A DNA stretch of 64,000 nt from Sulfurovum sp. Lineage in GTDB: Bacteria; Campylobacterota; Campylobacteria; Campylobacterales; Sulfurovaceae. The stretch is from NCBI GenBank assembly GCA_027068435.1, contig JAMOTA010000013.1, forward strand, positions 1-64,000, read 5' to 3'. Shown piece by piece: positions 21,401-30,739 of the stretch. The position numbers and the translations under genes are program-made. Position 1 is the stretch's first letter, and each line of letters begins with the position of its first letter. The notes beneath the pieces are model-generated. The model made no database searches. It worked only from the letters and a program-made list of their open reading frames with translations, and was not told where the DNA came from.

Positions 21401-21941
21401 GACACAAAGTATTAAAATCCGACATACAAGTTCAGGCGAGTATAATAGATCCACTTCTACAACACTAAGTGTTGGAACGCAAAGTGCAACATTTACTTCT
21501 ATAACTATGATTGAAGCAGATGAGAATGAAGATACAAATGGTACAGTTACAGTAGGAGAGTTAATGTGGGAAGACACTCCTGAGACTACAAGTTCCTCTT
21601 CAACACATACTTGGAGTGATGCAAATAGTTACTGTCAAGACTTAGACTTAGCAGGATATACTGACTGGAGATTGTCTCATATAGATGAAGACTGGGTAGC
21701 AGAAATCTCTTCTATTCGTGTCGCAAGTGATGGTGAAAATGATGATGATATTGTTATAATTGATAGCTTTAATCCTGTACGTCAGGGAGATGGTATTGCA
21801 TCATGGACAGATAAACTCAATGAAGATTCAGAAGAGAGTTCACACATTGCAATGATTTTCCGAGATAATATAGAAAATGGCGATTCATTTTTTGACACTG
21901 AGGAATTAAATGTTCGTTGTGTGAGAGATATAGCTAAATAA
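18480..21941 (+). CDS. Large secreted protein: DUF5011/Ig-like, FG-GAP-like repeats, C-terminal DUF1566/Lcl-like domain
   Basis: GAERMNLQLDDTYNEEGATCEDN...TYNATDSSGNEADELTRTVTV (DUF5011-like); repeated FGxSVDISxDxxIVGxY blocks; C-term YCQDLDLAGYTDWRLSHIDE. Confidence 0.75.
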   Translation: MQLFIRKTVKRGIVLMVLLCTAGHTTSDMLDLYMMGVLPAIVANQNKVVDKEKPVLTLVGAERMNLQLDDTYNEEGATCEDNSDKTCSVVIGGDTVDTSTVGTYIVTYNATDSSGNEADELTRTVTVEDPALVVDDFAFVDEIGVEYNVWVSASMVVSGLGAEVNVSISSSGYEGQASHSYFTVNDETDVTEVKNGDVVEVRHLSSNEDNTTLNTLITIGTKSDTFSSKTKQNDSVKLPLIVGAPNFNANVHEVYSYLPQLSTDADNFAPATKPFTIENRPQWATFDTSTGELSGTPTQTAVHHNIKISAYGDNGMDSIVYDLRVESNPPYINPTDLSLENPDLVLTFNENADWRSKVTAVALRSCYSQTKGVILDPADYTFTEGTLTLHASTSVNVALHIPTMGGGGIEVVATDYENNATGLIDYIVDGQYGIKATVSASESLTELNIDNQTLVMNLSNYLEFNDSSLVASNFNIWDPDIEVSSVVYVSPTEANITLAFNGNDFDTNKTFTISISPEEMNVCEYVSTNDINVEAIVEVPTYIYPDDPTENAIFGFDIDTDNEKVATLARNGIYIHEKDSNGEYQQKQKIVPPTDYNISADSSSIAIDGEYLVYGDGMYYVNAERGFEGKVYIYKKDLNGFYTLDQNFTGTGVTSFAHFGASVDISDDLLIVGAYNDDDHKGAAYLYQLNTTSGDFEQKERLTRQDGKEMDWFGYDVTIDGNYFVVGSMSTPIVKDDKDELGSGFAYYYNYLSDTLEVMAELKASDSTDLSDHFGISVDISSDHIIVGTYDKGAYLFKREFDTASENGKLTPEEGEKFGSQVAMLYSSLTKYIVLGEQGSWNYFSTKGFAFIQSSSTNPKNSIETNAEDKLSNSVSVDENFAYFSMPYNEDKKVYHHGAVMVVEHGQSYNLDVEDTVAYISGTRDLLDVELDITIVFDAEIIQINSEVNITISGGEYSIDDGLNWIDYSTPITATQSIKIRHTSSGEYNRSTSTTLSVGTQSATFTSITMIEADENEDTNGTVTVGELMWEDTPETTSSSSTHTWSDANSYCQDLDLAGYTDWRLSHIDEDWVAEISSIRVASDGENDDDIVIIDSFNPVRQGDGIASWTDKLNEDSEESSHIAMIFRDNIENGDSFFDTEELNVRCVRDIAK

Positions 21942-21946
21942 GTAGA

Positions 21947-21968
21947 TGAGGAGATACTCATCTCCTCA
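21947..21968 (+). terminator. Stem-loop TGAGGAGAT-ACTC-ATCTCCTCA
   Basis: Perfect 9-bp stem right after the stop codon of the large secreted protein. Confidence 0.7.
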
Positions 21969-22032
21969 CTGTAAACCTTTCATTAAACTTATGTTATGAT
22001 TGACAATCAAATGACAAAGGGGGAGAGTGTTT

Positions 22033-22692
22033 ATGGAGAGATTGGTAAAACCTGCTGAGTATGCTAAGGAACTTGGCATCTCAAGACAAGCCGTTTATGC
22101 GAAAATAAAAAGAGGAATACTCACTGCAAAGAGTGTAGAGGGTAAGCTTTACATCATTCTTGACACTCCAAGACAAGAAGAAACAACAGTGACAACAACC
22201 TCCTTAACAGATACATCATCTTCAAATAAAACCCATAAAAGTAGTGTGAGTAAAGTAAACACAAAAGACTATAAGTCTTTACTTAAAGCAAAAGATGAGA
22301 CTATCTCCATACTTAAGGGGACAGTTAAAGACCTTAAAAAGAGTAATAAACAGATAGCTTCAACGCTAAGAAGTGAGATAGATTTACTCAAAGATGCTTT
22401 TCATGAAATGCGAACACTGTATCTGCATAGACTCGAGCAGAAAAAATCACAAGATACCATAGAGGTAGTGATGGAAGAGGAAGAGAGTGTAGAGAGTATG
22501 GATGTACCTGCAGAAGAGTGGGGTAGTGTGAAAAAGTTTTTTAAAAAGTATAACATTAAAAAAGAGAAGCAACAGACACGTATTTTAAAAGCGTTAAAAA
22601 AAGCTTATAAAAAGGGTGACAAGCGTTTACAAAAAGAGCAAGGAAAGCTCAAAATAAATTTAGATAAAAAATATAAGGACATCATAAAATAA
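22033..22692 (+). CDS. Helix-turn-helix DNA-binding protein
   Basis: N-term VKPAEYAKELGISRQAVYAKIKRGILTAKSVEGKLYI; GGGGGAG RBS before ATG at 22033. Confidence 0.65.
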   Translation: MERLVKPAEYAKELGISRQAVYAKIKRGILTAKSVEGKLYIILDTPRQEETTVTTTSLTDTSSSNKTHKSSVSKVNTKDYKSLLKAKDETISILKGTVKDLKKSNKQIASTLRSEIDLLKDAFHEMRTLYLHRLEQKKSQDTIEVVMEEEESVESMDVPAEEWGSVKKFFKKYNIKKEKQQTRILKALKKAYKKGDKRLQKEQGKLKINLDKKYKDIIK

Positions 22693-23783
22693 TGCAGATA
22701 TTAAGAGATTTTTCAAAAGAGTATAGCCTTTTCTTAGCCATCATTACATTTTTCGTAATAGAGCAATTTGAGCATACATTAGTAGCAACAACAGGAGGAA
22801 ACTTACTTGGTTTTCTTATTTTATTTGTGGTTATCATCTATGCAGCAGTCAATGTAGCCCATCATGCAGAGATGTTAGCAGAGAAGTTTGGAGAGCCTTA
22901 TGGAACACTTATACTCACTTTTTCAGCAGTAGTTGTAGAGATAGTCATCATCGTTATTATAATGTTACATGCTGACAACCCCACTTTAGCTAGAGATACT
23001 ATCTACTCAGCTATTATGCTTGATATTAATGGTTTACTAGGTATCGCTGCTATTATAGGTGGTATCAAATACGGAGAACAACCTTACAATGTTGACTCCT
23101 CTAACTCTTACCTCTCGATGCTACTCGTTGCCATAGGGATAGCTATGGTACTTCCACACTTTATAGATGCTGAACATCATACAATGTTTGTAGTGTTTAC
23201 AGTCATTACATTTTTACTACTTTATGTGACATTTACACGTATACAGCTTAAGTCTCACAAGTACTTTTTCGAATACAAGGGTACAGCAGAAGAGGTGTGT
23301 GACGATGAAGAAAACTGTGAGAGCCATGGTGAGATAAATACCTTGTATCATGTCTTTGCCTTAGTTACATATATTATTGCCATAGGTGCATTGGCTGAGA
23401 TACTCTCTGTCTTTATGGGTAACACTTTAAGTCACTTAGGATTACCTCTAGCCATAGGTGCAGTAGGTGTAGCACTTATCTCTGCTTCTCCTGAGCTTAT
23501 AGTAGCAGTTCGTGCAGCACTTGACAACCGTATGCAAACAGTCATCAATATCGCCCTTGGTGCCTCACTAGCAACGATACTCCTTACTATTCCAGCAGTT
23601 ATCTTAGTCTCTTACTTTATGGGTATGGATTTACAACTTGCTATCAGCCCTATACAAGGAGTTATGCTAGGGTTAACACTCCTTGTAAGTATCGTCAACT
23701 TTAACGACGGAGAAACCAACGTCCTAGAGGGCTTCTTACATGTTATCTTATTTGTAGTATTTGCTTTTTTATTGTTTGTGTAG
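22692..23783 (+). CDS. Calcium/proton (cation/H+) antiporter, ChaA/CAX family
   Basis: Multi-TM; duplicated GEPYGTLILTFSAVVVEIVII and ISASPELIVAVRAALDNRMQTVINIALGASLATI repeats; acidic loop. Confidence 0.85.
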   Translation: MQILRDFSKEYSLFLAIITFFVIEQFEHTLVATTGGNLLGFLILFVVIIYAAVNVAHHAEMLAEKFGEPYGTLILTFSAVVVEIVIIVIIMLHADNPTLARDTIYSAIMLDINGLLGIAAIIGGIKYGEQPYNVDSSNSYLSMLLVAIGIAMVLPHFIDAEHHTMFVVFTVITFLLLYVTFTRIQLKSHKYFFEYKGTAEEVCDDEENCESHGEINTLYHVFALVTYIIAIGALAEILSVFMGNTLSHLGLPLAIGAVGVALISASPELIVAVRAALDNRMQTVINIALGASLATILLTIPAVILVSYFMGMDLQLAISPIQGVMLGLTLLVSIVNFNDGETNVLEGFLHVILFVVFAFLLFV

Positions 23784-23792
23784 ATATTGAGT

Positions 23793-23821
23793 TAGAGGTG
23801 TTGTAAGCGTTAGCACCTCTA
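23793..23821. terminator. Bidirectional stem-loop TAGAGGTG...CACCTCTA between convergent genes
   Basis: 8-bp inverted repeat between the + antiporter gene and the - DUF58 gene. Confidence 0.65.
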
Positions 23822-24646
23822 CAAAAACAAACTATTTAACTTACCTACTACTTCTTCGTCTGTGAATATTTTTATATATCTAATGCCATATTGTGAAAAG
23901 TACTCTTGGTTTTTTTCATCTTGTTCTTGTAGTTTTGCTAAGTATTTTTTTATGCTTCTTTTTCCAAAGTAGGTATCTACTTTGTTTTGGTTGTGTGGGT
24001 TATGAAGTGTGACTTCTGCGAGGCTTTTTGGGTTCTCTTCGGCTCGGTCTCTTACGATGACGGCTATAACCTCATGTTTTTGTGCAAGAAGAGAGAGGTC
24101 TATAGGTTCTAAAAAATCCCCTACGATAAATACCAATGAAGGTTTGGTTACTTTTTTAAAAAGTGCTTCTATAGCAGTAAGGGTGTTTAGTGTAGTCCCT
24201 AGTAGAGAGGTTTCAAAAAGATGTTTTGCGAATGCGTCTATGTGGTAAAGTTGCTTGGTTGGTGGGGTTATGTATGTTTGGTTTTGTGTATAACTCACTC
24301 CCGTAAAGAGGTCGTTACTGTGTAGTGTGGCGTAAGCTAGGAGGGTGGCTATCTCTGTAATCTTTACTTGTTTCGCATTGCCTTTACCAAAATAGAGACT
24401 TCCATCCATTAGGGTGCTCACTACAACTGAGAGTTCACGGTTAGCATGTAACTCTTTAATGTAGGGCTTTCCAAGCTTTGCAGTGATAGTCCAGTTTATT
24501 TTACGTATATCATCACCCATTTGGTACTCTCTTAACTCTGAGAAATCATACCCCTCACCATGAAGTTTAGAGAGGTTGTGTCCTGAGAGTAGCGTATAGA
24601 CTTGATGTCTAGCTTTAAGTTGAAGGGCTTTAAATGCTAGGCTCAT
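23819..24646 (-). CDS. DUF58 domain-containing protein
   Basis: GEGYDFSELREYQMGDDIRKINWTITAKLGKPYIKE motif typical of DUF58; downstream of moxR. Confidence 0.92.
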   Translation of the reverse strand: MSLAFKALQLKARHQVYTLLSGHNLSKLHGEGYDFSELREYQMGDDIRKINWTITAKLGKPYIKELHANRELSVVVSTLMDGSLYFGKGNAKQVKITEIATLLAYATLHSNDLFTGVSYTQNQTYITPPTKQLYHIDAFAKHLFETSLLGTTLNTLTAIEALFKKVTKPSLVFIVGDFLEPIDLSLLAQKHEVIAVIVRDRAEENPKSLAEVTLHNPHNQNKVDTYFGKRSIKKYLAKLQEQDEKNQEYFSQYGIRYIKIFTDEEVVGKLNSLFL

Positions 24647-25593
24647 TATGGTATAGGTAGTGTCTCAACAATAGTAGAGATAACGTCATCTACAAGTATG
24701 CCTTTTGCTCTTGCCTCATAAGAGAGTACGATACGGTGACGAAGTACATCATGCACAACATAACCAATGTCAGCAGGGCTTACAAACGTCTTACCACGTA
24801 AAAAGGCTTTGGCTTTAGAGGCTTTGTAGAGGTCTATAGAAGCTCTTGGACTTACCCCAAACATAATGCTATTAGCAAGTGTATTTAAGTGAAACTTTTT
24901 AGGCTCTCTTGTTGCAGAGATAAGGTGAATAATATACTGCTCTAACTCTTTGTCTATGTGTACGCTCTCTACCTCTTTTTGTAAGCTCTTTAGCTCTTCT
25001 ATATCTAGTACTTTCTGAACCTCTGTAAAGCTTTTATTTGCTCCCTTACGCATGATCTCTAGCTCCTCCTCTTCGGAGTTGTGTTGTACAACTATCTTCA
25101 TCATAAACCTATCTAGTTGTGCTTCAGGTAGAGCATAGACTCCCTCTTGTTCTATGGGATTTTGAGTTGCCATTACTAAAAATGCAGAGGGGAGTTTAAA
25201 GGTCTCATCTGCGATGGTGATTTGCCTCTCTTGCATCACTTCAAGGAGAGCAGACTGTACTTTTGCAGGGGCTCTGTTTATCTCGTCTGCAAGAAGAAGG
25301 TGGGTAAAAAGAGGACCTTTCTTAATGCTAAAACTGTGGTCTTTAGGGTTATATATCTGTGCACCTATAATGTCAGAGGGGAGAAGGTCAGGTGTAAACT
25401 GAATACGTTTAAAGTCTAGTCCAAAGAGTTTAGAAAAAGCGTTAATGGTAGTCGTTTTTGCTAACCCTGGAACACCCTCTACCAAAATATGTCCATCACA
25501 AAGAAGCCCTATAAGAAGTCCCTCTATCATCGTCTCTTGCCCTATGACTGCTTTACTTAGCTCTTGTTTGAGTTGTGTAATTTTTGTATTCAT
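24646..25593 (-). CDS. MoxR-family AAA ATPase
   Basis: VEGVPGLAKTTTINAF (Walker A), LLADEINRAPAKVQSALLEVMQERQIT (Walker B region). Confidence 0.95.
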   Translation of the reverse strand: MNTKITQLKQELSKAVIGQETMIEGLLIGLLCDGHILVEGVPGLAKTTTINAFSKLFGLDFKRIQFTPDLLPSDIIGAQIYNPKDHSFSIKKGPLFTHLLLADEINRAPAKVQSALLEVMQERQITIADETFKLPSAFLVMATQNPIEQEGVYALPEAQLDRFMMKIVVQHNSEEEELEIMRKGANKSFTEVQKVLDIEELKSLQKEVESVHIDKELEQYIIHLISATREPKKFHLNTLANSIMFGVSPRASIDLYKASKAKAFLRGKTFVSPADIGYVVHDVLRHRIVLSYEARAKGILVDDVISTIVETLPIP

Positions 25594-26744
25594 TCTAGTC
25601 CCTTTAGTAGTTCTGCTTTTACTGTGTGCACTGTTATTTTACTGTTTCCATATAGACTATTCTCTAGCTTCTCTATGCTTTGGCTATAGGCTTTACTGTC
25701 TGTTGCCATGAGAAGTTGCAAAAGTTGTTTCTTCTCTTGACATGCTTTTATCTTCTCTTTGAGTGGGTGTTGTGTGGTAGCTACTCTCTTCACTCTCCAC
25801 TTTAGACTTATAGCACTAAAATACCCAGCGATAAACACCATAAGGTAACTTAAAAATGAACTAAGCCAAGACCAGTCACTTTTTAGAGGAGTAGGGTAGT
25901 CTATTTTGTCAACTAAACTTTTGACTTCAACAGGCTCAACAGTAAAATGCTGTTTTTTTACTTTAAGCGTATAACTCTGTTTGGTTTTAGGGTTAAAGGC
26001 ATTGATGTTTAGAGGTGGAAGGGTAAAACTCTCTGTATGAGAGAATGCCATGGGGTAAGTTACGGTACTTATTGTCCCTTGTAAACTGTTAACGGCTTTG
26101 ATAATGGGACGCTCTTTAAAGAGTGTGAACTTATCCTTGTTAGTGTAGAGTTCTTCTAAGAGTGGAAGATAGCCTCTACCTTGAAGTGTCACTTGAAAAG
26201 GTAGAGGCTCATAGGCAGTGGCATGATGTTTTGTAAAGGTATGTGTGAGGTTAAAGTCACCTACTAGCATGGTACCTTTAGGAAGCGGTTTTACGTGAAG
26301 TGTCAATGGCATTAACGCAATGCTAGTGTTAACAGTAGTTAACCCTTTGACATTGTCTCTGTCTCCTGAGAAACTGTAGGCAAGGTTCTCCTCTGTAGTA
26401 CTCTTTTCTATGAGTTCAAAGTGAAGTTGTATCTCTCCCGAATGAAGAGGATAGATAAGATACTCATAATGCACCTTTGCTGCAATGTTCTCTCCACTCT
26501 CTTTTGCACTAAGACGATGAAAGGTGTAGTGAGGACTTTTTTTAAGTGTAAAGTGAAAGAACAGTACCATATTATGGTTTGTTTGGTTTAAGTCAAGTGT
26601 CAAAATGACCGCTTCTTTTACATACGGTGTAGCATTACTTAGTTTAAATTTATGGTTAAAGTCTTGAGAGTAAAGTGGCGTTACTCCCATGAGTCCTGTG
26701 AGAAGTAAAATATAGATATAATTTAAAGTATAAAGTTTTAACAT
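25590..26744 (-). CDS. BatD-like membrane protein
   Basis: Signal peptide, beta-rich ectodomain, single C-terminal TM; overlaps moxR by 4 nt. Confidence 0.6.
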   Translation of the reverse strand: MLKLYTLNYIYILLLTGLMGVTPLYSQDFNHKFKLSNATPYVKEAVILTLDLNQTNHNMVLFFHFTLKKSPHYTFHRLSAKESGENIAAKVHYEYLIYPLHSGEIQLHFELIEKSTTEENLAYSFSGDRDNVKGLTTVNTSIALMPLTLHVKPLPKGTMLVGDFNLTHTFTKHHATAYEPLPFQVTLQGRGYLPLLEELYTNKDKFTLFKERPIIKAVNSLQGTISTVTYPMAFSHTESFTLPPLNINAFNPKTKQSYTLKVKKQHFTVEPVEVKSLVDKIDYPTPLKSDWSWLSSFLSYLMVFIAGYFSAISLKWRVKRVATTQHPLKEKIKACQEKKQLLQLLMATDSKAYSQSIEKLENSLYGNSKITVHTVKAELLKGLE

Positions 26745-26812
26745 ATTTTCCTCTTCTCTCTACCTTTTCTATGAAGAGAGATATTATATCAAGATAGAGC
26801 TAAGAGTAAAAT

Positions 26813-29800
26813 CTATGCCTCTTTTTTCTTAAATATCTCTCTTATTATCTCTCTTGTAGCGTTTACTTTTAATGTTTTTATCTTATATGTTTTATCTTTC
26901 TCTTCTGAAACAAACATGATAGGTATCGCCCCAGAATCTTTTACACTATCTACAATGGTATGTTCAATCGTAGTACAGATTAACTCATCATACATAGCAT
27001 AGGTATAACTACTGGTTTTTAAGGCATCCATAAAACTTTTACTGTCTCGAACAATATCAACGTTAAAACCAAAAGTTTGAAATATAGAACGATAGATGTT
27101 GGATTGAAGTTTCATATGGTTATAAAGAAGAATGGTTACGGTTTCCTCTTCCACAGCTTGTTCTACTGGCTCTTGTGGCTTTACCTCTTCTTCATGTGGG
27201 AAGTATCTTGCAATAATATTTCTTAACTCTAGGAGGTTGATAGGTTTTGAAGCATAATTGTCCATACCTGCTTCCATATATTTCTCTCTGTCTCCTTTAA
27301 GTGCATTGGCAGTTAAAGCTACGATAGGAATATGCTTAATATTATTTTTCTTTTCATACGATAATATAGCTTTTGTTGATTCTATACCACTCATGATAGG
27401 CATTTGAATATCCATAAAGATAATATCAAATCCTCCCTCTTGTCTCTTCTCAAATGCTTCTTTTCCATTAGAAGTAAGTGTTACTTTTAATCCAAAGTTT
27501 TTAAGAGTCATTAAAAGTAGTTTTTGATTAATAACATTATCTTCAGCAACTAAAGCATGAATGTTTTCAAACTTTACATGACTTAGTTGACTGTTATTGC
27601 TTTTTGATGTACTAATATTATCTGAAGTATAATTTTCCATAATTCTATCTGTTTTAGATAGTGTCATGGGTTTATGTATCATGGTAAGAAGTTTTTGCTT
27701 TTTATTATTAAGTAGTTGCTTGAGCTTACCTGTAGTTTTTAAAACTAAATGAGTATCTAATTTTAAGAACTCATTCATAAGGGTTTCATCTTTTATATGT
27801 TGATGATCTACAAATAAAATATCTGGCATGCTTACAGGATGTTCAGATGAGAGAAGCTCTTCAAAGCTATAAAATTTAAAGGTAGAACCCAAATGTTCAA
27901 TATATGTTTTTAGATAGAGGTTTAACTCTCTCTCCTTCATATTAAGTGTTGGAATGGCAAGAGCTGTTGAGATGTTTTTATGGTTTTGATACACAGGTTC
28001 TGCATGGTTAAAATCTCTCTCTATTGCAATTGTAAAGAAAAACTCTGAACCTTCACCTACTTTACTTTCTACATCTAGTGTCCCACCCATATAATTAACA
28101 ATATTTTGAGAAATAGTAAGTCCTAGACCAGTTCCTCCATATTTACGGTTTGTACTTGAATCGGCTTGCGTAAAGGAACGAAAGATATTGTTTTTTTGTT
28201 CTTTACTTATGCCAATACCTGAATCATTCACTGAAAATCTTATACTTATGGTGTTCGAATCACTCTCTACTTCTTCTACCTTTAAATTTATAAACCCTTT
28301 ATCTGGAGTAAATTTAAGAGCATTACTTACAAGGTTAATTAAAACTTGTGATAACTTAGTGGGATCACCAATAAAATTTCTTGATAGTGTAGGTTCTATC
28401 ATAATACCGAGTTCTACACCTTTTTCATCTGCTTTTGCTACAAAAGTTTCTACTGCTGATTCTACTTTCTCATGTAGGTCAAAAGGTATGTGTTCTAGTT
28501 CCATTTTATTTGCATTTATTTTTGATATATCAAGTATATCATTTACTATAGAGAGAAGATTATCTGAACTATTTTCTATGATATTGATGAACTCTTCTTG
28601 ATCTGCTGTAAGAGGAGAGTCCTTTAGCAGTTGGGTAAACCCTACAATACCATTGAGTGGGGTACGAATCTCATGTGACATATTAGCAAGAAAAAGATCT
28701 TTTGCATTGTTAGCATCTTCTGCTTGAAGCTCTTTTTGATGTAAAAGTCTTAGAATAGACCGAATATAATCATATACTTGTTTTTTATCTGAAAAGTCTT
28801 TTAAAAGATTATCGCTATCTAAAACCTCTTTCTTACTCTCTTTTGTGAGAATCTCTATCTCTTCCATCATTTCATTTAGTGCTTTTTCATCGGCTTTCGC
28901 CTTACGTAGTGAACTTATGATAGTGTATATAAATAAGATTAGACCAAAAAGTGAAATCATAGCACTACCAAAAAGTATCATCTCTTCACTTGATATTATT
29001 TTCTGTACTTTATTTGAAAGGTGGTTTAATACAATAGATTTTGCCTCTCTAAAAAGATTCTGTTTCTCTTTGTTATACGATACCCAATCTTCTATATTAC
29101 TTTCATACTCTCCTGTTGTATGACTGACTAGTATATCGATACGCATATCATCTATTTTATTTACAATCTCTTCTCTTGTCTCTTCTGAAAATAGATGAAT
29201 TAGGCGAGGTTTTATATCATCTATATTACTATATGCTTCAATATCTGGAAATACAGATAACGTGATATATCGATCCCATTGTGCAAGATCTTTTGATGTA
29301 AATATTTTCTTATTAGATAAAAAATATGCTCCAAATGTTGTCTCTGTTGTTGAGTATGCATAGAGCTTATTGATTTGATTTAGAAAGTTAAAGTAATATT
29401 TATTCTCAGTAGTACTGTAGCTGTCAAAGTCTTTCCAATACTGTTCTATAGGGTTAAGAATATTTTTATGGTAATCACCTTCAATCAGCATTTTAAGATT
29501 TAATTTTTGAGAGGTATCAATATTGTATCTAATATCTTGTAGGATTTTCTCTAATTTACCTTTTTCAAGTAGTGAAAATTTTAAGGTATCTGTCTCCTCC
29601 TTAGAAAAAAGTATCTTGTTTATCTTTTTTGAGAGTAGGAGATGGTTTGACTGTTTCATAAGTTTACTAACAATGGTATTTGTTTGATTTCTAAATGTTT
29701 GACAAACCTCTTTTAAGTTCTCTCTATCTCCACTCATTTGGGCAGTACAGATATTCTCTTCATATATGGATTGCTCAAGTGACTGTAGAAGTTCGACTTT

Positions 29801-29938
29801 ACTTAAATGTTGTTCTAGCTCTGACGAGCTAGAGTATTTCATCCATGTTGTATAAAAAAAGTATGAACCTGTTACAAAAAGTATAACAAGTGGTAAGAGA
29901 ACCACAAGTTGAGTTATTTTAGTATTGTTGCTTTTCAT
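26813..29938 (-). CDS. Hybrid sensor histidine kinase / response regulator with NIT-like periplasmic domain
   Basis: FLANMSHEIRTPLNGIVGF (HisKA), NALKF / GTGLGLTISQNIV (HATPase), MDIQMPIMSG / VALTANALKGDREKYMEAGMDNYASKPI (REC); N-terminal TM-flanked all-alpha domain. Confidence 0.92.
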   Translation of the reverse strand: MKSNNTKITQLVVLLPLVILFVTGSYFFYTTWMKYSSSSELEQHLSKVELLQSLEQSIYEENICTAQMSGDRENLKEVCQTFRNQTNTIVSKLMKQSNHLLLSKKINKILFSKEETDTLKFSLLEKGKLEKILQDIRYNIDTSQKLNLKMLIEGDYHKNILNPIEQYWKDFDSYSTTENKYYFNFLNQINKLYAYSTTETTFGAYFLSNKKIFTSKDLAQWDRYITLSVFPDIEAYSNIDDIKPRLIHLFSEETREEIVNKIDDMRIDILVSHTTGEYESNIEDWVSYNKEKQNLFREAKSIVLNHLSNKVQKIISSEEMILFGSAMISLFGLILFIYTIISSLRKAKADEKALNEMMEEIEILTKESKKEVLDSDNLLKDFSDKKQVYDYIRSILRLLHQKELQAEDANNAKDLFLANMSHEIRTPLNGIVGFTQLLKDSPLTADQEEFINIIENSSDNLLSIVNDILDISKINANKMELEHIPFDLHEKVESAVETFVAKADEKGVELGIMIEPTLSRNFIGDPTKLSQVLINLVSNALKFTPDKGFINLKVEEVESDSNTISIRFSVNDSGIGISKEQKNNIFRSFTQADSSTNRKYGGTGLGLTISQNIVNYMGGTLDVESKVGEGSEFFFTIAIERDFNHAEPVYQNHKNISTALAIPTLNMKERELNLYLKTYIEHLGSTFKFYSFEELLSSEHPVSMPDILFVDHQHIKDETLMNEFLKLDTHLVLKTTGKLKQLLNNKKQKLLTMIHKPMTLSKTDRIMENYTSDNISTSKSNNSQLSHVKFENIHALVAEDNVINQKLLLMTLKNFGLKVTLTSNGKEAFEKRQEGGFDIIFMDIQMPIMSGIESTKAILSYEKKNNIKHIPIVALTANALKGDREKYMEAGMDNYASKPINLLELRNIIARYFPHEEEVKPQEPVEQAVEEETVTILLYNHMKLQSNIYRSIFQTFGFNVDIVRDSKSFMDALKTSSYTYAMYDELICTTIEHTIVDSVKDSGAIPIMFVSEEKDKTYKIKTLKVNATREIIREIFKKKEA

Positions 29939-29954
29939 TATGGCTCTCCCCTTG

Positions 29955-30737
29955 CTACTTGTTTACTAGTTTTTGATGATATTTTATAAGTTTAGTAATT
30001 GATCTTTCCATATGTTTAGTAGAAATAAATATAATGGTTGGAAGTTCACTTTTTTTGATACCTCTATAGAAACTTTTACTTGATGGCCAGTATCTTGCAA
30101 GTTTTCTAATAACTTTTTTAGAGATAGCTGGAGGATAAGTGTACTTTTCAACTTTTGCTAACTTTTTACCAAACTTATCTACTGCAATGTTTGCTTGTGC
30201 CACATTAACTGCATCTGTAAATCCTGCACTAAATGCAATGTAGTATTTAGCTGCTCTTGCTAATAGGTATTTCATATCTACAACCATAAGTAACATCTCT
30301 ACATCTTTACTTGGATTTTTAGGTGTTTGATATTTAGCAATAGTATCTGAACTCTCTAAAAGTGCTTCAGTATAATCTAGTATCAACCCTCCATTTTCTG
30401 GAGTATATGACTCTTTTAAAATATCTTTTAACTCTTCTGTACTAAATATCGTAAATTGTATTAAATCTTTAGTTTGTTGGTCTTTCGCATTGTCTCCAAT
30501 TATTTTTATACTTCTATCAAGTTCAAATATATCTTTTTTAAGACCTCTTTTTGCAGAAGATATCTGGATACCTTGATTAATATAAAAATAGTTCTTTGCT
30601 AAACTTTGAGATATAATTTTTATGTTTTCTGCATTTTGAAGAATAATATGAGATGTGTTTGCAGCTTGTGCAGTGTGTAGTCCAAATAGTGTAACCACAA
30701 TAAGTAGGTACAGTGGTTTTAGTGTGAGGTGTTTCAT
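29955..30737 (-). CDS. Secreted protein, PilJ N-terminal (PF13675)-like
   Basis: Signal peptide; NAENIKIISQSLAKNYFYINQGIQISSAKRGLKKDIFELDRSI resembles the PilJ-type sensory helix pattern. Confidence 0.55.
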   Translation of the reverse strand: MKHLTLKPLYLLIVVTLFGLHTAQAANTSHIILQNAENIKIISQSLAKNYFYINQGIQISSAKRGLKKDIFELDRSIKIIGDNAKDQQTKDLIQFTIFSTEELKDILKESYTPENGGLILDYTEALLESSDTIAKYQTPKNPSKDVEMLLMVVDMKYLLARAAKYYIAFSAGFTDAVNVAQANIAVDKFGKKLAKVEKYTYPPAISKKVIRKLARYWPSSKSFYRGIKKSELPTIIFISTKHMERSITKLIKYHQKLVNK

Positions 30738-30739
30738 GG

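Noticed and set aside
28188-28601. 137-aa + strand ORF inside the hybrid kinase
   Set aside because: Antisense to HATPase/HisKA coding region; serine/isoleucine-rich shadow ORF without motif.
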